DNA from: Halichondria panicea
Lineage: Eukaryota; Porifera; Demospongiae; Suberitida; Halichondriidae
Direction: 5' to 3'
Length of the DNA stretch: 64,000 nt
Assembly (NCBI RefSeq): GCF_963675165.1
Contig: NC_087385.1
Span: forward strand, 3,100,501 to 3,164,500
The number at the start of each line of letters is the position of its first letter. The stretch's first letter is position 1. The translations under genes were made by a program, and so were the position numbers. Positions 46,893 through 58,272 of the stretch are shown here, piece after piece. The notes below the pieces were generated by a model. It did no database searches and had not been told where the DNA came from. It saw only the letters and a program-made list of their open reading frames with translations.

Positions 46893-47330
46893 TTAACCCT
46901 TTCCCTGCTTTAATTAAAAGTGAATATTTGCATATTTTGTTTAAAAATTTATAACTCATGAACCGTATATAAAAAACACTTGTAACAAAGTTCCACCTGT
47001 CGCATCCATGGACTCATCATTGTTGCCTAGCAACCAACCACCACCCCACAAATAACAATTGTTAAAAAAAATGCACAATTATGTACACAAACAATGATGT
47101 GACTGAACACATGATATTATAAGTGTTCTCACGGTGACATGGTGACATGGTGACATGGCTCCCTGATCTGCAGAAACTTGTATTTGAGGTTCTATCGGTA
47201 GACGCCCTTTTCCCGGGAAATATTTTCTTCACCTGGCTCATGATGTCCACTGTTGTACTAACTAGACCTATAGTGAGGTCTAGTGAAGCTATCAAGACAA
47301 CAAATGCTAATGCTACTCTATAGTGGATGG
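46893..47330 (-). repeat. Family B MITE, truncated copy B4
   Basis: TTAA-CCCTTTCCCTGCTTTAA at 46893 is the family B terminus. Internal blocks (ACTCATGAACCGTATA; TTCCCGGGAAATATTTTC) match B1 and B2. The other end is missing. A triplet of GGTGACATG units lies at about 47131-47157. Confidence 0.75.
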
Positions 47331-48615
47331 TCCGCTGGTAGATGGATCTGGAACACAGAAGTAGCTAACTAATTTTTTACACACACACAAAACATAAACA
47401 TATTAAAAATCGTGGGCGTGGCTGCGTTTTAGCTGATTCAGTCCTACAGTTATAGAACATTTTAGGGAAAATGTTGATTTAAATCAAATTTTAATATGTA
47501 TCCCATAATCTTAATTTATAGAAGCCGTACAACATACCATACGTTGATATTAGTAATATCTGATCATAAGTTATTTAAGCAAGGTGGCCATACCTCAGAA
47601 GCCATACAATAAATAATTCTTATGTGTGTTATTACCTCACCATACTCTATCTACGTATGAAATTTCGGAGAAGTCACCCGTTTAGGTTCATGTCAATAAC
47701 TGCACCAACTTGTTTCACAATCTTATAGTTTCCAAGCAGTTTCCAAGAGTTTGTACACATCTTGTTTCCAATGTTGTATCAAATTGGACACGTGATGTTT
47801 ACAAGGAATCAAGTGCCTGTCCACAAAGAATCCAAGACATGTTCAAGGTTAAGCCGGCTACATGCAACAAATGCATGAGAATGTATAGTCATTGAATCAC
47901 AATCAGGTGCAATGCACACTACATTAATTTTAAGTCATGAAGACAGTGAAGAAGATGCATATAAAACGTCGCACAAGACTCTCTTTGCACATATACCATA
48001 TAATTATAATTATGCTGTTGCGTTCAAATGACTGTTGCAACGAATGCAGTAAACAGCATTGTCGGCATTGCATGTTTGGTAAACATACATGAGCCAGTAT
48101 GTATTATTATAGCCCAGTATTGATATTACTAGTCGCTATATAGTTGCATGGGCGGGCCACGATAACAGGAAACCACACCTACATTATTATAGAATATGGT
48201 AGTGTTGTTATTCATAAGTGTTGTTATTCATAATCACACTGGAAATCATTCCTGTATATAAATTACAGCTTAGAAGTAGGGTCCATGCATGAACAATTCA
48301 GCTGCTGAGCTATACAAAAGCTAAGGTAAATAATTATTATGCTGACGTATTATGGCATGCGCATGCACCCTAATTACGTATGCCTAAAAACCACACACAG
48401 ACTCAAAGACCGGAGCTGTTTTGGTAATCGTATGTTGGCCATACACTAGTTCAGAGACACTATTGAAAATTAAAAAGTAATATCCAAACTTGGCCAAATT
48501 TATACATCCATGATAATATTAAGGCATACCAAAACTAAAAGTAATATCCAATGGCCAAATTTAACATTATAACAACATTATCAGGGGGCATACAAAAACT
48601 CATATGATGAGTACA
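47331..48615. other. Intergenic, no supported gene
   Basis: AT-rich, with a short open frame at 47710-47895 that has no recognisable domain. No repeat structure other than short duplications. Confidence 0.5.
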
Positions 48616-48619
48616 GCTC

Positions 48620-49585
48620 AGAAGCTGATGGACTGTGTTCAAAGCTGTGATAATGATTGAATAGCTGGATGCTTTAAATTAATTTTTTGCAATAATCAAT
48701 AATCTACCAACAGAAATAAATGTCACTAGCAAAACTTTGTTTTGTGTGGCCTTCACGGACTTCAGGGGAAATCTGAGGGTGTTCTCGAGCATACTTTAGT
48801 CGATTTTCCAGAGATAACCTATAAAGTACGCCTTCACTCGACAAACACGCCTTCAGATTTTGCTTTTATGTTGTCAGGTAACATCTCAAGCAGAACGTTA
48901 TCGCTTGATACCATACATCACCTGTTTCCAATTGTCTGTTGTCAATTCATATATTTCGTGATGAGAAAGTGCTTCATTTCCTCCGCGAAATGGATGAAAG
49001 CTCAAAACTAATGCTGTATACTTTAAACTGTCGCACACAGCATACTACCACGGTAAGTTAGGATGTGTAATAATCTTCGCCTCCACCTCCATATAAAATA
49101 AGCGCTTAAATCAGTACGATGCAACACTTTCAGACAAATTTTATCGATCGTTCCAACTTTGGCGAGATAGCAATAACCGAAAGCACCTTTTCCAATACAT
49201 TGAGAGATTTATCGACAGAAATTTCATTCCATTGAAGCTTCCCTGCAGCTTAGAGGAAAGGCTTTACAAAAGCTTTTAGTTGTGGATACTTTACCACTAC
49301 CATCCAATGTTGCTTTGGTACAAGTAGCATTATGCGATAACAAAGCTGCCTTTTCTTTCAGATGAGTACAATCCCTACACAAACAAAACTATGCTAGAGG
49401 TAGTCCATACAAACATACCAAAGGACGATGGTCACCACTATATCTAGCACGCTTCTTATAATTATTAAAGCTTTGACGCTTTGACGCCGTTTCTTTCCAA
49501 GCAGATAGTTCTTGTTTGAGGTTAGCCTTGTCTGTAGTTAACCTTTCCTATGCTCCTTTCTGTACTTTTTAGCTCTGTCCGTCAT
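48620..49585 (-). pseudogene. Protein kinase pseudogene, sponge-type
   Basis: On the minus strand a start MTDRAKKYRKEHRK (49585) leads into a charged helical stretch (LKQELSAWKETASKRQS). The glycine-rich loop CIGKGAFGYCYLAKVG (about 49198-49150) is followed by a lysine context ICLKVL. Downstream, in shifted frames, come LSFHPFRGGNEALSHHEIYE, SDNVLLEML (the end of a catalytic-loop region) and HPQISPEVREGHTKQSFASD followed by IY. That last motif follows the activation segment in kinases I associate with sponge genomes. HRD and DFG are not intact. Multiple stops make it a pseudogene. Confidence 0.7.
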
Positions 49586-49739
49586 GGTATAATAATTATA
49601 GCCATGTGGGTGTTTTGAATAAAGCGCATTATAAGTACAAAGGTACGGTCTTAATTGATTAATTACATGACTGTGCGGTTGTCAATTTATAATTATTATA
49701 ACAACCATAAATTAGCGGTCATGAATATCAGCACTTTGA

Positions 49740-51960
49740 AGTGGAATAACAATATTAACAATATAAACTAGATCGTCTCTAATGCTAGTACCGAAGTCCA
49801 TCTTACATTTGGTATAAACCAGTCGTGCAGCTATGTCTTTTACAGGAATCAAATGATCGCCTGGAGATTTCATAGTTGTCCACACCTGAACAGGTTGTCC
49901 GAACCAGAGTTCACACGGGTGCTAAAAAAAAAAGTCAACGGAAGCCATCCAAACATCGATCTTTGCGTTGCATTTCAAAAAGTACTGTATTTCAGCTAAA
50001 ACCTGCCTACCGTTGGATCTTTTCGTAAGCACCAATGAAGACATAGAATTTCGACCCAAAGTCACCTATGCGTAATTACTTAATTTTTGCATATAGTATG
50101 AACACGTCATAAGATCCAGCAGAGCAGGTGAATTCCTCTCAAGATATTCTTCCAACTGAGATAATGTTAGGATAATGTTAGTGCTGACTCCGTACAGGAG
50201 GCAGAGCCGTATAATTTTCTGAATTCATTTCAGTTTCCAGGCTTGATTGCATTAAAGAGCCTTTATTGAAAAATCAAGAAATTCATCCCGAAACTCACTT
50301 GGCCAATTTTTTGGTGAATACTCTGTACTTGTTAAAAATCTTCTCATGTACTGAACAGACACGTGCCGATTGTTTGTATGATAATTTCCCAATATACCAT
50401 TCATTCTATTCTCTCAAATGCAATACACCAAAAAGCATACACCGGTCCAAAATCTCTTATACATGCCGTTAAATGTCCATGGAGATGCATATTTGGTGTG
50501 CACGCCTCTTTTTGGTACAGCTCCGTGAAAGACTTCCAAAAATCATTTAGATGGACGTCTGCTTGAACTAGCTGCTCTTCACTAATCGTCCTATGACAGA
50601 GGATGAAACAAACTTTGACAAAATGGTGCCAACATTGATAATCACGCCATGGTAGGATGTCTTTGAGACAGAACAATGAGTACAAAATAACCCAGTTTTT
50701 CCACTGGTCGGCTGTGAAACCAGACAATCTAGACGAAATTTTGAGAGGAATACGGAGGAATACGACCGACAGCCGTTCACCTTTTCTTGAATGAGCAAAA
50801 AATCTTTGCTTGTCAGAATTGAACGCTCTTTCCAGATTTCAGTCACATGTTTAGCAGTACCTAGCAACAGATTATGCATTGGGTCTACTACACACATTTG
50901 TATACTGTCAAAGTAGGGGAGTTCAAGTAGGCAAGTATATCGAATTCCACTTTCTCTTTCAATTTTAATTTGAGCGGATCGGGTTGTAGCACACTTCCAA
51001 TCTTCTGCTTTAACTCGGTGTTCCCGTACTGTTCAGAGTTTTATCAAAATTAGAATAATCAATCAGCTCACCAAAGGCTGCTGTAGGAAATGATAACAAA
51101 CACTTTGAACAGCCATGCAGAGCTGTGTGGCCCACAACCTTCCGACCAGCAGGTATATCACAACAGCAGCATATAAAGGCACCTCTAACAATGATTGATT
51201 GTTTGTTATGATCTTTTAAGATTACACCACTCCACAGAAGCTTCAGCTCTTCTACCAACGGTTTAAGATACGAATTCATTAGCTCTTTGGGCCCAGGCAT
51301 AACACCAACTAACACGATATTGTCTTGCAAATAACGAAGCTTCCGTGGCAAGTTCAGCACACTGATATATATAGCTCCCTCGGTGTGCTTAAAGGGATTA
51401 AACCAATCTACATTAATTTGAAAAGCAAAATTGTGTGGCACAGACAAAAATGGCAGCCCGTCATAGTCTCACATCACGGTATGTTCCTTGTCTAGATCTC
51501 CATTCTTCGCAGCTTTGTACAAACTCAGGATGGTACAGTAGAGACTCAATATGCTCCTGTAGCAATAAACAAGCTTAGGAGAAAAGCATATTTTTCCAGA
51601 CCTAGTTTTAACTTTTTTGATCAGTTGCGTTCCACATTCCTTGCGTCGCCAATGTTGAGGGTGTAAGGGAAATTGAATAAATGTACAGACCTTTGTCTCC
51701 GATGTTCCATCATGCGTTTTACGGACTCCATTTATACAATGAGTGGCATTTAGGATATTTAGTGAAAGTGTCTCTACAGTTTCCAAGCATTTTGTGGGCA
51801 GATCCAATGCAGAATATCAGTGAATATGCCAGGTATAGGAATCTTCTTTTGGAGAGTTTTAAAGAATGCAGCTAAGAACTTCAAAACGCTCGATCTGACA
51901 ATCTGAAGACTGCTTGAAACAACAGCAAAAAGAATAAACCATTGCTGTGTACTCAGTTTC
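49740..51960 (-). pseudogene. CACTA/EnSpm tnp2 transposase pseudogene
   Basis: Ordered minus-strand pieces are: a segment with RRKECGTQLIKKVK and KLVYCYRS (51807-51500); NVDWFNPFKHTEGAIYISVL, NIVLVGVMPGPKELMNSYLK and CDIPAGRKVVGHTALHGC (51447-51010), the tnp2 core; CVVDPMHNLLLGTAKHVTEI (50897 on); and FTADQWKNWVILYSLF with ACTPNMHLHGHLTACIRDFG and VYAFWCIAFERIE (50727-50401). A C-terminal piece with WFGQPVQVWTTMKSPGDHLI lies near 49920-49850. The order matches metazoan tnp2 transposases. Several frameshifts and stops are present, and no CACTA termini were located. Confidence 0.8.
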
Positions 51961-52582
51961 GTTTGTCGGATCCTGCTCCGGTACCTCATGATTAGAGGCT
52001 GTAAAGAGCTGCAAATCTTCGTCAGGATCATCCAGGAATGGATTGAAGGAAGAGTTCGATTGAAGGTTTCTAGCCCATCGGATAGCTATGTTAACAAAAG
52101 ACTCACAGCCTGCAATAGTGTGGATGACGATCGTCTGAAAGGAGTGACGGCTGATAAGAGCCTATATGGACCCATTTAACACTAAAGTCTACTATACTAC
52201 TGCTACTGATTCTATCAGAAGAAAATAGCAGTACAACAAACCTACACAGCTCTGTTTCTAGCTAGCTAGCTGTGTATGACTTTTAGGATATTTTCTCTGA
52301 ATATTTACGGGAAAAAAATCCAATATTAGGGCGCATGCGCAAGCAGCAGGCCTTCTTTCAAAGGCCAGTGACCAAGTAGGCTAGCTAAGTTGACTGTTCG
52401 TGGCAGCTAGGTCTATTATGGGACTTCCCCTGGTTGAGTATGATGAGTATGGGATTTTCCCTAGTTGGCGTAACCCAAAAAATTCGCGCTGCGCGCTCGT
52501 TTAGGAAACCCCCTTTTGGATCCGCCCGCTATAGTGGGTCCGTGTTCTTGATGGAGTAGCGGAGCGGATCGACATCGACATT
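51961..52582. other. Intergenic, no supported gene
   Basis: Contains ctagctagctagc near 52258 and a short GC-rich stretch near 52480-52560. No gene or RNA signal is seen. Confidence 0.5.
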
Positions 52583-52650
52583 ACTCAGTGTTGTTAAGGA
52601 TGGCTCAATTAATTATTGGGATTTATTGTGGATTTCTTGTATATGTGATA
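52583..52650. repeat. Family H MITE end fragment
   Basis: ACTCAGTGTTGTTAAGGATG and the following about 50 bp match, inverted, the right end of the element at 33983-34560. It abuts the broken end of the second BEL gag. Confidence 0.8.
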
Positions 52651-52982
52651 CATCAGATATTGCGTCTCGTGCAGACCCCTTCAGTAGGGAACGAAGGTAG
52701 TTAAACTTGTCGATTTCGTTTGGACCTGCATTTCGGTGTATTGCTGAGTCAAATGAATCCCAAAATGAAGTCCAGTTCGTGACATCACCGTCGAATGGCT
52801 GCATCGTGATCTTGGGTAGACGAACTCCAAGCGTGGGAATGACTGCTGGAGTGGAGATTGGAGTCGTCCCTGTCCCTGTCGTCACTGTCCTGGTAGTTGA
52901 TGTCCCGGTAGCCAGGGCTGTGATTGCTGTACTGACTGGTGGGTCAGTAGTAACAGTAGTAGTGGGAGCAGCAGGAACAGCA
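52651..52982 (-). pseudogene. gag: BEL gag core fragment
   Basis: It reads a Thr/Val-rich linker (TTTVTTDPPVSTAITALAT), then RLPKITMQPFDGDVTNWTSF and KFNYLRSLLKGSARDAISD. This is the same gag core seen at 5.7 kb. It ends abruptly at the family H fragment. Confidence 0.85.
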
Positions 52983-53682
52983 CTCTGCGCACTTAAGGCC
53001 CGGGTCCAGATTTCAACACCAAAATTTACACTATGTTCATACTGCTGTATTATTTGCAATATACAGTGTATGCTGCATCAAAATGATCCAAAATGAAGCT
53101 CAATGTTTTCTTTTTCCAAAATACTAATTAGCTTAATTCAATTATGCTAATTAGTCCCATAAATGGTGATGACGTCATGGCACTTTCAGAAAGAGAAGTG
53201 CAAATACGGCGTTGAAGATGCCAAGATCAAGCTTCAAAAACAAGGCTAGATGAACATCTCATAGCTAGGTACTAGTATCCTTGATGGGAAGAGTAAGAGT
53301 TATTGTATTCTTGAGATACACAAAATAGCCTACCTCTAGAGTGGCTGTCAGAGCTAAAGCTAGCATAGCTAAAAAAGTTTTGGACATTTTTACTTCCCAT
53401 CAAGGAAACATAATCATAACAACATACTCTATCTTTTGAGGGCCTAAACAGCTACTCTTACCTTGTTTAAGTCCGCCGTATTTGTTGCCAAAGATAATCT
53501 ATAATAGTTCTAGCAGCTAGCTAAGCAAATACATTGACCATATGACGTCACATGCAATGAATAACATTAATAAACATTATGAATCTCATTAACACTACAT
53601 GATCTACATGATCTACATAAAATGTTGGCAATGAATAAAATTAATCTTATCAGTGCCTGACCCAGGCCTTAACTGCGCAGAG
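52983..53682. mobile_element. Family G MITE, copy 2 (nested in BEL gag)
   Basis: The ends are inverted: CTCTGCGCACTTAAGGCC at 52983 and GGCCTTAACTGCGCAGAG ending at 53682. It is 700 bp, the longest copy, and non-coding. It splits the gag of the second BEL, so it inserted later. A direct target duplication was not clear by eye. Confidence 0.85.
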
Positions 53683-54007
53683 CAGGAACCGTAGTGGGAA
53701 CAGCAGTAACAGTAGTGGGAACAGCAGGAACAGTAGTGGGAACAACAGGAACAGTAGTGGGAATAATAATAGGAGCTGCAGCCCTACTTGTGGCTGCACG
53801 GTCAAGTTGCACAATTGCTCTATACACTCCGTCCTTGAATTCGTCAGACTCCAGAATCTCGCCTTCTAAGTGTTCATTTTCAGTGAGGTCCAATATTTCC
53901 GAGTCCAATCGTGTCAGGGTGCTGAGTTTTTCCTCAAGGCTCAACTTGAGTTGTGCTGGGTCAGAGTTGTGCTGGGTCAGGTTCTTCTTCAGCCAGCAGA
54001 GCTTCAA
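53683..54007 (-). pseudogene. gag: BEL gag N-terminal fragment
   Basis: Includes LKLSLEEKLSTLTRLDSEIL and EGEILESDEFKDGVYRAIVQ, parallel to the N-terminal gag helix region at 5.45-5.63 kb (LKEKLEEIKLLDAEILTL). A repeated Pro/Thr/Val linker (VPTTVPAVPTTVTA) is built of tandem codons and runs up to the MITE. Confidence 0.85.
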
Positions 54008-54247
54008 CTGTGTTCATTGACCTTGTAGCAGAGCCTCTGTGACCTCCTCTTATCCTCCGTTTTCTTGCCAAGTTTTCTGAATCAGTACTTTCTTCCGGCG
54101 AATTCCGCACTATTAGAGATTATCCGTTGAGTAAACTTGCTTCTATTCGTACAATTAGAGTTAATCCGTTAAGTTTACTTCTGTTCGTACAATTAGAGTT
54201 AATCCGTTGAGTAATTTTCTTTTCGCCTATCACTAAGTTTTAGAAGG

Positions 54248-54265
54248 ATCCGGTTCGAAGGACCA
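54248..54265 (-). other. Primer-binding site, tRNA-Tyr type
   Basis: The plus strand shows ATCCGGTTCGAAGGACCA, the inverse of the primer site at 5273-5290 and identical over 18 bases. It fixes the orientation and LTR boundary of the second BEL. Confidence 0.85.
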
Positions 54266-54483
54266 TGTTAGTAGGCGATCTTAAGTATACACACACTAGC
54301 GTATTCGCTTATTCTACTCAGTTAGATTAACAACTATCAACTTGACTGATTATCATAAGTTCACTTCATGGCACATGGTACAACTGTCCACATGCGCGTA
54401 CAAACAAAAATAATGATCACAACCAGATAAATAACTCTAACACTCACCTCTCAACTGTAAAAGAACATGTTCACAGGCCAACA
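54266..54483 (-). repeat. Putative LTR of second BEL
   Basis: On the minus strand it would run from TGTTGGCCTGTGAACATG (at 54483) to CCTACTAACA next to the primer site. TG...CA ends and about 218 bp fit, but no second copy exists in the window to confirm it. Confidence 0.55.
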
Positions 54484-54932
54484 ACCACTTATATATTATC
54501 TTCAACAAGATTACAGGACGATGACAAATTAATCAACATCTTATCATTAATGTACTACTGTATTGAAATAAAAAACATTTGCAATGTGAACGTTGCTAGG
54601 ATTGCCAGGAAAAGAAAAGCGCGAAAAAGCAAAGAAACAAGAAATTCGGCGAGTGCATAACTCCAATCCGCCAATCCGTTACAATGTCATGAACATGTAC
54701 AGCTGAGTGGTCAAAATACAGGTTGGTTAAAATGCGCAACACAATAAGAAATAAGACATAAAAGTGAATAAAAGACTTTGGACAGTGAGACTTTGGACAG
54801 TGACAATGGTTCAAATCTATACACATTTGTACAGTACAGTGGATTGCAGTGCACTTGCAACAGTGAATTGCCAAACAGCTAAACCACAATTACATTACCA
54901 ACTGTGAATATCATTATCTTCAGCTATTTGAA

Positions 54933-55900
54933 ATGGCAACCGGTTATTCAGCTGAGTCTTATAGAACCACTGCTTATTCTTGTGATATGCGCTGGAGGAT
55001 GATTTTCCAACGTATAGGCATGGGCTTACCCATCAGAACAATTGCTAAAAACCTGAATATTGATCGATCTACAGTTAGTCGAATTGTTACAAGATTTGAA
55101 ACTATAGGTGATGTTGAACCTATAAAAAAGAAAGGAGCTCAGTCAAAGATTAGTGTGTATGATGAATTTTGTATCATTGATAGCATTGTTGAAAAGCCTA
55201 GCATGTATCTACATGAAATACAGCAGAAGGTGTTGGAAACAACTGGGGCACAAATTGATGCATCAACTGTCTGTAGATTCTTGAAGAAGCAGCTTGAAGA
55301 AGAACAATTTCTCTAGAAAAAAACTTAGTCTTGTGGCACTTCAACAGAATGCTGCCAGTAGGGCTCAGTTCCTGTCTGATATCTCTGTGTATGAGCCAGA
55401 AATGCTTTTGTTCATTGACGAAACTGGAAGTGACAGAAGGAACAGTATCCGGCGTTACGGGTACTCGATTGTTGGAAAGCCAGCTCCTCTGTTGGTGCGA
55501 GGCAAGAGATTTTCAGCAATTGGAATTTTGTCTGTTAATGGTCTTTTAGATACATACATTACAACCGAAAATGTGAATGCTGACATATTTGAAGATTTCA
55601 TTGATAAATCCCTCATTCGGCATGTAATGCCTTTTAATGGTTCCAATCCTCACAGTGTTGTCATTCTTGATAATGCGTCTATCCACCACACAGATGGGGT
55701 TGTTAAGCAACTCCAAAGCATTGGGGCGTTATTACATTTTCTGCCACCGTATTGCCTTCTCTAAAGTTAAGTATCACTTGAAGGCAAACGAAGCTGCCAT
55801 TCAAGCTGTTGCGGATGATGACTTCATTCTGTCTGCTTTTCTGAGTATTACGCCTCATGATTGTTGTCAGTGGATCAAACATTCAGGATATTTATTTTGA
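54933..55900 (+). pseudogene. IS630/Tc1-mariner DDE transposase, broken
   Basis: The start is MATGYSAESYRTTAYSCDMR at 54933. The N-terminal paired-type helix-turn-helix contains MGLPIRTIAKNLNIDRSTVS, followed by KPSMYLHEIQQKVLETTGAQ and ASTVCRFLKK. A near-exact 13-bp repeat (cttgaagaag at 55280 and 55293) precedes a stop at 55316, and the protein continues in another frame: MLLFIDETGSDRRN (first D) and VVILDNASIHHTDG (second D). After FLPPY at about 55755 the frame changes again to AFSKVKYHLKANEAAI. The segment between, where the third acidic residue normally lies, is missing. The C-terminus is at 55900. The duplication and the deletion both inactivate this copy. Confidence 0.88.
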
Positions 55901-55988
55901 TCTATTATAATAGTTAAGTAATAAATTATACATGTATAGCTACATGCTTCTAATTGTAACATGAATTTGTGACACAAAAATGAATTAA

Positions 55989-56535
55989 TTATTTTTTTGC
56001 ATTTGCATTTAGACCTTTAATGTTTCTCAAAAGCATGCTCTTTTGTTCCTGAAATTCTTCCTCTGTCAAAGTAGCATCTTCTCTAAGCTGTTGCAGTGTA
56101 CGTAATTGCTGTAAATACTGTCCACTTAAGTTGGCTTTACTGAACGGTGATATCCCATCCGTAAACTTCTTCTTAGGAGGGACTAACATCTTGGTAACAG
56201 CTGTTGCTGCTCCTGCCAGAGCTTCAGCAAGTGATCGGTTTGATTCTTTGCGCTTGACAACATGACCAGTTATAGCCGCCAGTTATAGCCGGCACATCCG
56301 GTGGAGTCTCAAGATCGGCGTGTATTCCATTTACATACATACGAGCCCACAGCCTTAGTTGAGGGTCACTATACTGCTCACTGTGCTTTTCCTGAAGATT
56401 CTTTAACGCATCTTCAATATCCTTCTCTTTCTTTGATCGCTTATTTCTTGGTTCTCCGCTGCTATCATCACTGTGATCTCGTTTCTTTGAATGCTCCACC
56501 TCTACACGCCAGAGGTTAATGGTGTCATCCATCAC
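55989..56535 (-). CDS. Transposon partner ORF with NLS-like and SHOCT-like regions
   Basis: It starts MMDDTINLWRVEVEHSKK at 56535. A strongly basic/acidic segment follows (DSSGEPRNKRSKKEKD, NLS-like), then DALKNLQEKHSEQYSDPQLR and WARMYVNGIHADLETPPDVP. At 56266-56291 the 13-mer ccagttatagccg is tandemly duplicated and the frame changes. The C-terminal part (to 55989) reads LVPPKKKFTDGISPF, then LQQLRTLQQLRED and LTEEEFQEQKSMLL. That is the helical-hairpin pattern of SHOCT domains (L..L..L...G.LTeeEF...K..LL). It lies within the mariner ends and converges on the transposase with 88 bp between. A DNA-binding or nuclear-targeting helper is an inference; Tc1/mariner elements normally have one gene. 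Confidence 0.65.
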
Positions 56536-57245
56536 ATTGCATCTTGAGAGCGTTTTGAGTTATTGGGTTTTTCATAGTAGCCCACACTAAAAGCATCGCT
56601 CTCGGGCACTTCCTGGGAAAAAGTTGCCATAATCTTCTGCTTAAGCACACCACAAGAGGAAAATCTTTCGTAAACATTATGCCAAGTTCGAGTGATGTCG
56701 TTTAGGGTTGATTATACGCATAATATAGCGAAATGATTCAAGCATTAATATACACCAGGAAATACAGTATGCTTAATTACCTTGGTGTGATTGAAGAAAC
56801 TGACAGGAGTTGATATGGGCAGGTAAACCTTGACCACTGTAGCTGTACATGCCCAAAGTGATTCTGCTGTACTACTTTAGAGGGTATTCCAGAGTCTCCA
56901 TCCATGGCAGCTGTTAGTTAGCTATATAGAGTCTAGAAAGAAAGTATCAATATTCAGATCTAGTAACCACGTGGCATTACCCATTATGTAATACAATTTC
57001 ATATTAACAACATTCATATTTTGTGGTTTTGCTGTTTTGGGTGCAAGTGCACTGCAATCCACTGTATACACAGTACTCATTGTGGTAGAATAGTTAGCTT
57101 CTTGAAAGTGGGTCTGGTTATGAATAAACTTGAAATACTTCCACCCACACATCCAACACTTGCATGTTTTCTCAACACTGTAAGGGACAACATCATTACT
57201 ATGGCCTGAAAAAAATGCAGTTAGAAAAACAGATGAGCACAAAAA

Positions 57246-57640
57246 TTGGTAAGCTTTATGGGTTGCCCGTGTAAATGCCCTGGAGGTGTCTTTGATCTTT
57301 TTCCTGCAGTTGTTGAAACATTTTCAATCATTAGTTCGAGTGGCGAGTCTTGTCGTGCAGCAGAGAGTCTTCTAATTTGCATCACAAGATACCAGTTCAT
57401 TATCTCTTTTGTGGTTGCAAAAGAATGCCTCCAGTACACAAAGGGCCTCACAGTGTCCCTACAGAATAATGATATTTGCCAAGCATAAATTATTCTGATG
57501 TCAAAACTGTGATTGCTACTGTTCAAGATGTGCGGTTAGCAAGCATAGGACCTGGCATGAAACAGCAATTACTAAAGCTGCTCAGTACAAACCTGCCCGA
57601 GGTGTACTACCGCCTTTCTTGACGAGCTGCTTTCTCATTT
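57246..57640 (+). pseudogene. hAT-type transposase C-terminal relic
   Basis: It reads CKCPGGVFDLFPAVVETFSI, then SLLICITRYQFIISFVVAKE and CLQYTKGLTVSLQNNDICQA. These resemble ZMYM/THAP-associated hAT transposases (YxFI..LVV.K.CLEYTKGLTVSLQ...DI..A). A stop follows, and the frame resumes faintly (VKTVIATVQDVRLASI). Upstream catalytic parts are absent. It lies immediately right of the mariner element. Confidence 0.65.
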
Positions 57641-58270
57641 AGACTACAGATTTTCTGAAATTCAGGAAAAAGCTTGCTTGTGATTCCTCCATTCCAGCAA
57701 GGTGATGGAGCAGCTATCAATATCCATGTTGGCCTGCACAAGAAAATCTTTTTACCTACTGTGCACAGTGTGCAAAATAAAATACATAGGCTAGCTAGAA
57801 CAGCTAGCTAGCATGGCTGTAAACATACTTTGTGGTATTTGTAAGTAAAAAGTGCAACTTCCTTGGTCACACTTGATACCAGAACCTGGGTGCAGTTCCA
57901 ACTTGTCGTATACGTTAATTTTACTGCGTGGCATTGTTGATTTGGACAAACATACATGGTTGGGTTTGTTGCAAGTTTTTCCGATTGCAGGGCACGGACC
58001 TTCGGCCATGTGAGTCCACATTGGGTGTCAGTTTGCTTCATCGGGAATTTACGTGGAGGTCTCTTGGAGTTGGTTCACAGACGCAGAGAGTTGTTCCATC
58101 CCAAATGTTCATGGACTACTCTCCAACTCCAACTTTACACTCTCAACTCTCCGTTGAATGATGAAAGTGCACCGTGGGTGAGAGGAGTGAACGTATCCAA
58201 TAGCCGATGATTGATGATTTGCACTGTCATGCAATTATCTTTTCTTGTCAACTGCTGACTAGCCGACTCG
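57641..58270. other. Unassigned; possible minus-strand relic
   Basis: Minus-strand segments at 58041-57791 (TDTQCGLTWPKVRALQSEKL; LELHPGSGIKCDQGSCTFYL) read like a decayed coding sequence with paired cysteines, broken by frame changes. I do not recognise it. Confidence 0.35.
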
Positions 58271-58272
58271 GC

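Larger units (their letters stand above)
52651..54483 (-). mobile_element. Second BEL/Pao remnant, 5' part only
   Basis: On the minus strand: a putative LTR (54483-54266), a primer site (54265-54248) and a gag split by a family G MITE. Everything beyond the gag core is missing and a family H fragment occupies the break. Its 5' untranslated region has about three imperfect copies of a roughly 38-bp unit containing ACAATTAGAGTTAATCCGTT (54106-54220). The LTR sequence differs from the 5.1 kb element, so it is a separate family. Confidence 0.8.
54835..57066 (+). mobile_element. Two-ORF IS630/Tc1-mariner transposon
   Basis: The ends are a perfect 23-bp inverted repeat starting CAGTGGATTGCAGTGC (from 54837) and ending at 57064, each next to TA (54835-54836 and 57065-57066). 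Similarity of the ends continues about 30 bp inward (CCAAACAGCTAAACCACA versus TGTGGTTTTGCTGTTTTGG). TA duplication, CAGT start and a DDE transposase define an IS630/Tc1-mariner element. At 2.23 kb it is longer than usual because it carries a second gene on the opposite strand (55989-56535), converging on the transposase. Confidence 0.88.

Noticed and set aside
49680-49740. CACTA-type terminal repeat for the tnp2 pseudogene
   Set aside because: No inverted CACTA/TAGTG pair with matching flanks was found at the two ends.
54596-54889. 97-codon minus-strand frame overlapping the mariner left end
   Set aside because: It crosses the terminal inverted repeat and flanking DNA and is Cys/Phe/Leu-rich by chance. 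No homology is recognisable.
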